A stretch of DNA of 23,790 nucleotides from a virus: IMG/VR virus record IMGVR_UViG_3300023184_003422, positions 1 to 23,790 of that record; one strand, given 5' to 3'. A program made the position numbers and the translations under genes. A model generated the notes under the pieces. It saw only the letters and a program-made list of their open reading frames with translations, had not been told where the DNA came from and did not search any database. The stretch's first letter is position 1; each line of letters begins with the position of its first letter. This document shows positions 15,727 through 21,668 of this stretch, piece by piece.

Positions 15727-15783
15727 ATGAATAATGATATTTTAAAAAAATATTTACCTAAAAAAATAAGCTCATTAATATGA
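15727..15783 (+). CDS. 18-residue microprotein ending in the shared tail
   Basis: ATG begins on the first base after the upstream stop, and TGA overlaps the next ATG in ATGA, so the ORF fills the gap exactly. The product is MNNDILKKYLPKKISSLI: a basic amphipathic peptide whose last residues KKISSLI match the tail KKIKSLL of the first oxygenase. It could be a free copy of the tag, or the collapsed remnant of a larger tail-bearing gene. The perfect fit in the gene string and intact start and stop favour a translated ORF, but 18 codons may arise by chance. Confidence 0.45.
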   Translation: MNNDILKKYLPKKISSLI

Positions 15784-16340
15784 TAGAAATTATCGATGAA
15801 TTTTTAAATAAAACGGAAATTGATAAATTATATGATATATTATGGTCATCTGATTTATATTTGATTGGAATTGAAGATCACACAAGTAATAGAAATGATA
15901 GGAGATGGTCATTATCAAAACAAATTAAGAAGGAAGATAAAGACATTAATTTTTTTAGTGAAATTTTAGGTAAAATACTTAATTTACCAATATTAAATAA
16001 TCAATATGAATGTTATAGAAATATGATAAATGCTTATAAATATTCAGATGTACTTTCAATTCATGATGATGGAGTAATCAATGGATTTAATAATATTACT
16101 GCGTTGATATATGGTAATGATAATTGGGATGCAAATTGGGGTTCTGAAACTGTATTTTTTGATAAGAAATCAAGTGACGCGGAAATAATAAAAAGTATAT
16201 TACCAAAACCCGGAAGATTAGTTTTATTTGATGCCAATATTCCACATACAGGTAGAGTACCCAGCTCAATATTTCCAAATTATAGATATTCTTTAGTATA
16301 TAATCTAAAACTTAAAACACCTAAAAAAACATTACTTTAA
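15780..16340 (+). CDS. Fe(II)/2-oxoglutarate-dependent oxygenase 4
   Basis: A 186-residue oxygenase with the opening EFLNKTEIDKLYDILWSS. SIHDDGVINGFNNITALIYGN carries His95-x-Asp97. WGSETVFFD is the strand after the metal site. PGRLVLFDANIPHTGRVP gives distal His156, and FPNYRYSLVYNL gives Arg169. The core is typical of prolyl-hydroxylase-like enzymes acting on proteins or small molecules. It ends LKTPKKTLL (TTA CTT for the two Leu). Its start overlaps the microprotein stop. Confidence 0.8.
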   Translation: MIEIIDEFLNKTEIDKLYDILWSSDLYLIGIEDHTSNRNDRRWSLSKQIKKEDKDINFFSEILGKILNLPILNNQYECYRNMINAYKYSDVLSIHDDGVINGFNNITALIYGNDNWDANWGSETVFFDKKSSDAEIIKSILPKPGRLVLFDANIPHTGRVPSSIFPNYRYSLVYNLKLKTPKKTLL

Positions 16341-16351
16341 ATTAGTTTATT

Positions 16352-16951
16352 ATGAAGGAAATAAAAATAACAGATAAAATATCAATTTATAGCATTAAAA
16401 TTGAATATAATAAAGAACAAATATTGAAGGAGGCTAAATTAAATTTTGATGCTAATGCGCTTACAGCTGAATCAACACAAGAAACTCCTGGCATTCAATC
16501 TTCATTAATAATTAATGCTGATGAAATTGATAGAATAAGGGAAGTTGGATTGAAAATATTAGGTGAGGAATTAAAATGTAATATAAATAAACCATATTAT
16601 CACGACACTTGGTTATATAAAAGTGATAATAAAAATATATATGATGGGTATCATACACATAATTCACCTAATGGAACTAATTTAAAAAATGTAGAATGGA
16701 CATATACTTTTTATATACAAATGCCAGATAATTTAGAAGGTGATGATGGATATTTATTTTTTAAAACAAAAGATAACATTGAGTATAAAATTTTACCAAA
16801 TGAGGGAGATATGTTACTTTTTCCAGCATCATTGGCTCACACCGCAAAACCAAACACAAAATCAAAAATGGAAAGAATTGTATTAGCAAGTTCATTTAAA
16901 AGTTTAAATTTAAATAATAGTATTTTTAAAGAACAAAAAAGTTTAACTTAA
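16352..16951 (+). CDS. Fe(II)/2-oxoglutarate-dependent oxygenase 5 (phage 2OG-FeII_Oxy_5-like)
   Basis: A 199-residue paralogue of the 14102 gene: both have Y-x-IQMPDNL-x-x-DDG-x-LF and ILP-x-E-x-D followed by a His and an ERIVLA/DRIVLA strand. Metal ligands fit His101-x-His103 (GYHTHNS) and His163 (SLAHTAKP), with Arg175 for 2-oxoglutarate. The H-x-H form differs from the H-x-D of the other four and is seen in the PF13759 group. It ends KEQKSLT, a variant of the tail with Thr in last place. Eleven bases separate it from the next start. Confidence 0.75.
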   Translation: MKEIKITDKISIYSIKIEYNKEQILKEAKLNFDANALTAESTQETPGIQSSLIINADEIDRIREVGLKILGEELKCNINKPYYHDTWLYKSDNKNIYDGYHTHNSPNGTNLKNVEWTYTFYIQMPDNLEGDDGYLFFKTKDNIEYKILPNEGDMLLFPASLAHTAKPNTKSKMERIVLASSFKSLNLNNSIFKEQKSLT

Positions 16952-16962
16952 AATAGTTACAA

Positions 16963-18078
16963 TTGAATAAAAAAGTTAATATAAACTTTATAGATGGACC
17001 TTTTGTTGAAATAATAGAAGATACCACATTACATTATAATGTTGAATTTATTGATAGAGACACAAATAAAATTGTTTTTAATTTAGATTTAATAAGTAAT
17101 AAATGGGTTAGATGTGCCAAAAAATATTTTGTTAATTGGTTAATTAAAATAAAAGGATTGGATAATGATTTTTATTATGAATATGTTTTTGATTTAAATA
17201 AAAAAATAGTTCATATTGATTTAGAATCAAAAGGATTAGGGGACACTTTAGCTTGGATTGAATATGTGGAAAAATTTAGAATAGAAAAAAATTGTGAGGT
17301 AACTTGTTCCACATATTACAATGAGATTTTTGAAAAACAATATTCTAATATTAATTTTACTTTACCTAACTCAAATAAACCTGATGTATATGCTTTATAT
17401 AAATTAGGATTTTGGTATACTATTGATGGTAAAATAGATATAAATAGACACCGAATTAATCCTAAAGATTTACCGTTGATGAAAGTCGGTTCAGATATTT
17501 TAGGAATTAAATATGAAGAACTAAAACCAAGATTAGAGGAATTAGGAACAACCAAAAGAAAATTAGTTACAATTGGATTTCACGGAAAGGCACAATGTAA
17601 ATATTGGAATAATCCAACAGGTTGGCAAGAGGTCGTGGATTTTTTAAATACGGAAGGATATGAGGTTAGAGTGTTATCATATGAAGAAGATGGTTATATG
17701 GGTAATAAATTACCTAGTGGCATAACTAAACAACCAAACGGACCGTTAATCAAATTAATTGAGGTTTTACAAGAATCTGAATTATTTATTGGTATTAGTA
17801 GTGGTTTAAGTTGGTTATCTTGGGCGGCAGGAACCCCCACAATAATTATTTCAGGATTCACTGATGTTGATTTAGAACCTACTGATGGTGTAACAAGAAT
17901 AATCAATAAAAATGTATGTAATAGTTGTTGGTCAAAATATGATTTTGACCATAACAATTGGTATTGGTGTCCTGTTCATGCTGGCACCGAAAATAGATTT
18001 GAGTGTTCAAAATCGATAAGTGGTGAAGTAGTAATTGAAAATGTAAAAAAAATATTAAATAATAATAAAATATGGTAG
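16963..18078 (+). CDS. TibC-type (BAHT) iron-finger heptosyltransferase homologue, GT9-like
   Basis: A 371-residue GT-B glycosyltransferase. The N-terminal VNINFIDGPFVEI and strand-rich domain match the bacterial autotransporter heptosyltransferase (BAHT) family. HIDLESKGLGDTLAW (residues 85-99) is the GT9 acceptor-side loop, and FHGKAQCKYWNNPTGWQEVV and FIGISSGLSWLSWAAGTP are family signatures. Cys319-x2-Cys322, Cys336 and Cys348 match the four-Cys iron finger of TibC, which forms a dodecamer and heptosylates Ser residues from ADP-heptose. No ADP-heptose genes are in the window, so the donor may come from the host or differ. The start is TTG 16963: an upstream stop closes the frame and no ATG fits. 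It ends NNNKIW, at best a variant tail. It overlaps the next gene by 7 bases. Confidence 0.85.
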   Translation: MNKKVNINFIDGPFVEIIEDTTLHYNVEFIDRDTNKIVFNLDLISNKWVRCAKKYFVNWLIKIKGLDNDFYYEYVFDLNKKIVHIDLESKGLGDTLAWIEYVEKFRIEKNCEVTCSTYYNEIFEKQYSNINFTLPNSNKPDVYALYKLGFWYTIDGKIDINRHRINPKDLPLMKVGSDILGIKYEELKPRLEELGTTKRKLVTIGFHGKAQCKYWNNPTGWQEVVDFLNTEGYEVRVLSYEEDGYMGNKLPSGITKQPNGPLIKLIEVLQESELFIGISSGLSWLSWAAGTPTIIISGFTDVDLEPTDGVTRIINKNVCNSCWSKYDFDHNNWYWCPVHAGTENRFECSKSISGEVVIENVKKILNNNKIW

Positions 18079-19115
18079 ATTTAAAAAATTATACATGTAA
18101 CGTACCATTTACCTCATTAGAAGTACACAACAATGTTTGTTTTGTTTGTTGTCCATCATGGTTACCCAATAAAGTAGAACTTGGTGAAATTCCTCTAAAA
18201 GATGTTTACAATAGTGAACCAATTATTGATATTAGAAATTCTATATTAGATGGTTCATTTAAGTATTGTAATAAAGAGCTTTGTCCTTATTTAAGTAAAT
18301 TAATAAACTATGGTGTGACATCTGGTCCAGTCAGACTAAAATCAGATTCAAATATTAATAGTCCGATTGTAATAAATAATACACCCGATTATTTGGTAAT
18401 GAATTTTGATAGGACTTGTAATTACAAATGTCCTTCATGTAGAGTTGATTTAATTGTTGAAAATAGTGAAGGTATAAAACGTGTTGAAAAAACTATTGAA
18501 GATATTGATAAATATTATTCAAAACATGTTAGAACTTTATACATAACCGGTTCAGGAGATCCATTTGTTTCCGTTGGGTTTAGAAATTACTTAAGAAATT
18601 TTAATCCTAAAAAATACCCAAATTTAGCATCAATACATTTTCATACCAACGCATCAATGTGGAATAAAGAAATGTGGGATAGTATGCCGAACGTACATAA
18701 ATACGTTCATACTTGTGAAATCAGTATCGATGCAGGTACTAAAGACACTTACGAAAATAAAACGAGAATAGGGGGAAATTGGGAAAATTTACTTTCTAAT
18801 TTAAAATTTATCAGTACTTTACCACGTATGAATGTAAAAACATCATTTGTTGTTCAAGATTCCAACTATATGGAAATGGAAATATTTTATAATTTAATGT
18901 ATTCCATATTCGGCAAAAAGGTAAATGTGTTTTTTGGTAAAATAACTAATTGGGGAACATTTTCGGAAGGTGAATTTAAATTAAAACAAGTATGGGATAA
19001 GGAACATCCTGAACATCAACTATTTAAAAAAGAATTTAATAAGATATGGAAAAATAAATACCTTTTTCATAATTTATATGAGTTCATTGATACTACAAAT
19101 AAAACTTTAATTTAA
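18072..19115 (+). CDS. Radical SAM protein with an N-terminal SPASM-like Cys cluster
   Basis: A 347-residue radical SAM enzyme. Cys116-x3-Cys120-x2-Cys123 (RTCNYKCPSCR) binds the [4Fe-4S] cluster that cleaves S-adenosylmethionine. YITGSGDPF (GxGxP-type, near 157-165), IHFHTNAS and ISIDAGTKDTYE follow in barrel order. Before this, residues 9-79 hold Cys9, Cys23, Cys26, Cys27, Cys70 and Cys75 (NYTCNVPFTSLEV...CFVCC), which resembles a SPASM auxiliary-cluster domain, normally found at the C-terminus. Such enzymes modify peptides or proteins (thioether, C-C, epimer formation) or small molecules. It ends DTTNKTLI, the shared tail. The next ATG follows the stop at once. The substrate is unknown; the 29-residue peptide and Cys-rich protein nearby are candidates. 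Confidence 0.8.
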   Translation: MVDLKNYTCNVPFTSLEVHNNVCFVCCPSWLPNKVELGEIPLKDVYNSEPIIDIRNSILDGSFKYCNKELCPYLSKLINYGVTSGPVRLKSDSNINSPIVINNTPDYLVMNFDRTCNYKCPSCRVDLIVENSEGIKRVEKTIEDIDKYYSKHVRTLYITGSGDPFVSVGFRNYLRNFNPKKYPNLASIHFHTNASMWNKEMWDSMPNVHKYVHTCEISIDAGTKDTYENKTRIGGNWENLLSNLKFISTLPRMNVKTSFVVQDSNYMEMEIFYNLMYSIFGKKVNVFFGKITNWGTFSEGEFKLKQVWDKEHPEHQLFKKEFNKIWKNKYLFHNLYEFIDTTNKTLI

Positions 19116-19676
19116 ATGAAAATTTTAATATTGTCACATACAAGATGTGGTTCTACTACATTATGTAAATGGATATCAAAAGAATTAGATATTGAATTAG
19201 ATGAAACTCCATATGATAAAACTACATTTGAATCTATATTTAAAAAAACAAATATAATTAAAAAAATAGTTGTAGAGGAATATATACCATCAAATGAAAT
19301 TATAAATAAATTTGATAAAGTTATTTGTTTAAATAGAGAAAATACTATCGATACATCAATAAGTTTTATTATGGCAAATAATACTAACATTTGGCACGAT
19401 GCATATACGGTTTCATCCGATTGGATTTTAGAACATAAATTTGAAATAACCAATATGTCACATAGGTACGATGTTATGAAAAATAGTTTAAAAAAAATAA
19501 ATGGATTTCACATAACGTATGAAAATATGTATATTAATAAAACAGATGTTAATAGCGTTATTAGTTATTTAAACATTGAAAACCCAATACATTTGGATAT
19601 GATTGATTATGACAAAAAATATAGAAAAGATATATATACCTTAACATATGATATTAAAAGAAAAAATCTTATTTAG
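19116..19676 (+). CDS. Sulfotransferase-like P-loop protein 2
   Basis: A 186-residue protein. ILILSHTRCGSTTLCKWI (residues 3-20) is a good sulfotransferase 5'-phosphosulfate loop (R-x-G-S-T-x-L). KVICLNRENTIDTSISFIMA (68-87) fits the 3'-phosphate motif, with Arg and Ser properly spaced. The rest is short, as in phage and bacterial LPS-type sulfotransferases. It likely uses PAPS, perhaps from the APS kinase at 10260. The acceptor is unknown. It ends IKRKNLI (CTT ATT TAG), the shared tail. Its last 29 bases overlap the next gene in another frame, so the tail sequence is held under constraint in two frames here. Confidence 0.75.
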   Translation: MKILILSHTRCGSTTLCKWISKELDIELDETPYDKTTFESIFKKTNIIKKIVVEEYIPSNEIINKFDKVICLNRENTIDTSISFIMANNTNIWHDAYTVSSDWILEHKFEITNMSHRYDVMKNSLKKINGFHITYENMYINKTDVNSVISYLNIENPIHLDMIDYDKKYRKDIYTLTYDIKRKNLI

Positions 19677-20148
19677 TAAAGAGGAGTGTCAATCTATAAT
19701 ATCATATAACGACACCTATATTACAAATTGGGTAATGGATGATAGAAAATATAATTCACAACCAATTAATTATTCATTAGATACTAAATGGTTATTTGAT
19801 AAACTTAAAACATTTTTTGAAGAAGAATTAAACATACAAATAAAAAAAAATAAAGAAGTTATTCATTTTCATAAATTCATAAAAGGTGATTGGTTTGGAA
19901 GACACAATGATATTATAGAAAATAGATTATCTTCAGTGGGTGTTTTGTTAAACAATGATTTTGAAGGAGGTGATTTTAAATTATACAACCCAAATGAAAT
20001 TATATTAAATAAAGTTATTGGGAACACCTACATATTTGATGTAAAAATTAATCATGAAATAACACCTATTTTAAACGGAGAGAGATACTCATTACTTTGG
20101 TTTTTACAAAATGAGCATTTAGAAGTAAAAATTGATAAATTAATATGA
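19648..20148 (+). CDS. Fe(II)/2-oxoglutarate-dependent oxygenase 6
   Basis: A 166-residue oxygenase. It opens ILFSKEECQSIISYND. FGRHNDIIENRLSSVGVLLN provides His86-x-Asp88. FEGGDFKLY is the next core strand. FDVKINHEITPILNGERYSLLWFL gives distal His136 and Arg146. The start ATG 19648 lies 29 bases inside the upstream gene; it is kept because the family helix begins almost at once and no later start would retain it. It ends VKIDKLI (TTA ATA TGA), the shared tail, and overlaps the next gene in ATGA. Confidence 0.8.
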   Translation: MILKEKILFSKEECQSIISYNDTYITNWVMDDRKYNSQPINYSLDTKWLFDKLKTFFEEELNIQIKKNKEVIHFHKFIKGDWFGRHNDIIENRLSSVGVLLNNDFEGGDFKLYNPNEIILNKVIGNTYIFDVKINHEITPILNGERYSLLWFLQNEHLEVKIDKLI

Positions 20149-20822
20149 TAAGAATATATTACCATATTTACGCAATTGATGGGGTTGAGTCTATTATAGA
20201 AGAACAACTTTCTTTAATAAAAACTCATTTTAATTTTGAAAATATAATAAACATTGGGATATGTTTATCAGAAGAAAACATACCGATAGATAGTATTAAT
20301 AAATTAATAAACAAGTACAATAAATCAAATAAAATAGTTGTTTGTGATGTTAAAAATGAGTGTAATGAGTTTGTAACTTTAGACTTAATAGAAACACATA
20401 AACCAACATTTGATGACAATGATTTAATTTTTTACCTACATACTAAAGGGGCATCTAAACAAAACACCATTGATTATTTAGAAAGTGAAAGGTGGAGAAA
20501 TGTAATGCAATCATTCAATATTGAACATGTAAAAAACGTATTTGAAGTTTTAAAAAGTGAATCATATAATACGTATGGTGTTTTATTAGAAACCCTAAAA
20601 AATTCCAAAAATGTAATTTATTCCGGTAATTTTTGGTGGATGACTGGTGAATATGCTAAAACTATAAACATTAATGGGGTCGACAGAAATAGATGGAACG
20701 CAGAATTACAATATATTCAAAAGGGAAATGATTGGAAACCTTATTCATACTTTATAAAAAATAAAAATATGGTACCTTTAAAAAACAATAACACAAAATT
20801 TAGTTTTAACAAATTAGTATAA
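20145..20822 (+). CDS. HTKG-motif glycosyltransferase-like protein
   Basis: A 225-residue protein with IRIYYHIYAIDGVESIIEEQLSLI at the N-terminus, then LIFYLHTKGASKQN (near residues 93-106), ERWRNVMQSF and VIYSGNFWWMTGEYA (near 159-173). This combination (HTKG, WR-x-x-M, SGNFWW) is that of a widespread family in phages, giant viruses and bacterial glycan clusters usually annotated as glycosyltransferase-like. Donor and acceptor are unknown. It ends SFNKLV, a tail variant with Val. The start overlaps the upstream stop. Confidence 0.6.
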   Translation: MIRIYYHIYAIDGVESIIEEQLSLIKTHFNFENIINIGICLSEENIPIDSINKLINKYNKSNKIVVCDVKNECNEFVTLDLIETHKPTFDDNDLIFYLHTKGASKQNTIDYLESERWRNVMQSFNIEHVKNVFEVLKSESYNTYGVLLETLKNSKNVIYSGNFWWMTGEYAKTININGVDRNRWNAELQYIQKGNDWKPYSYFIKNKNMVPLKNNNTKFSFNKLV

Positions 20823-20832
20823 TTATAAAAAT

Positions 20833-21636
20833 ATGAACCCATTAAGATATTGGACGTTGGATGGATTTGAAATATCTTCATTTAAATTTAATTTGAATGG
20901 AAGAAAGGGAAAAACATATAAAACATCTGGTTCCGATAACACAGGGTTGTGTACATATACATACAATGAATTAGGATTTAGAGGAGATAGTTTAAAAAAA
21001 GAGGGGTTTAAAGTGATGTCATTGGGTTGTTCACATACCGAAGGTGTTGGAGTCAATTACAACGATACTTGGCCAACGCAATTTACAAATCTCATACCTA
21101 ATGGTGTTAATATGAATTTTGGTACGGGTGGTAGAAGTAACGATTTTATTGTTAGATGTCTATTAACATATTACGATGTAATAAAACCAGATTTAGTATT
21201 AGTTATGTACTCATCACCATTAAGAAGAGAAATATATACAAAAGATGGTAATATAGAACCATTTATCCCAACCCATTCATGGGGATATATGGATGAGACT
21301 GAATACGGTAAACAAATACAAAGTTATTTAACTGAATTACAAAATGATAATGAAGATTTAATTAATTGGTATAAAAATCACCAATTAGTAAAATTATTCT
21401 TAGAATCTAAAAATTGTAATTGGATTTGGAATGGGGCTTTTGGTATACCAAGTGAATTTAAAGAACCTAATAGATTTGATGGTCAATATCAAATTTTTAT
21501 CGATAAGGGTGTTGAAGGAGGTCATGCTGGTCCAAAACAAAATAAAAGTTATGCAAATAAATTACATGATTTCATAAATAAAAACTTCTCAAATTACTTA
21601 AATGGTTTATCAAAAAATAAACAAAATTTGATTTGA
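20833..21636 (+). CDS. SGNH/GDSL-family hydrolase (phage surface-glycan type)
   Basis: A 267-residue SGNH superfamily protein. YNELGFRGDSL leads into MSLGCSHTEGVGV (block I, nucleophile Ser67). NFGTGGRSNDFIVR contains Gly/Asn of blocks II-III. PDLVLVMYSSPLRRE is the following strand. GGHAGPKQNKSYANKL near residues 229-244 supplies the catalytic His231. Relatives act as glycan O-acyl hydrolases or transferases. It ends KNKQNLI (TTG ATT TGA), the shared tail, and is the last gene of the island. The -35 box of the next promoter overlaps its stop. Confidence 0.78.
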   Translation: MNPLRYWTLDGFEISSFKFNLNGRKGKTYKTSGSDNTGLCTYTYNELGFRGDSLKKEGFKVMSLGCSHTEGVGVNYNDTWPTQFTNLIPNGVNMNFGTGGRSNDFIVRCLLTYYDVIKPDLVLVMYSSPLRREIYTKDGNIEPFIPTHSWGYMDETEYGKQIQSYLTELQNDNEDLINWYKNHQLVKLFLESKNCNWIWNGAFGIPSEFKEPNRFDGQYQIFIDKGVEGGHAGPKQNKSYANKLHDFINKNFSNYLNGLSKNKQNLI

Positions 21637-21661
21637 CATTTTAACTTATTTTCATTATATT
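21633..21661 (+). promoter_or_regulatory. Strong sigma70-like promoter
   Basis: TTGACA at 21633-21638, 17 bases, TATATT at 21656-21661: near-consensus in both boxes and spacing. It begins inside the stop region of the island's last gene. The ATG of the glycosyltransferase is at 21669, 7 bases after the -10 box, so the transcript would be leaderless or nearly so. Confidence 0.65.
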
Positions 21662-21668
21662 ATGGTAT

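Noticed and set aside
13493-16340. The similar gene ends (AAAACA-TTA-TTA-TAA type) as DNA-level terminators or recombination sites instead of peptide tails
   Set aside because: They form no hairpins, and the bases diverge while the residues stay similar (CTA CTA, TTA TTA, ATA TTG, TTA CTT, CTT ATT). Recombination at gene ends is not fully excluded.
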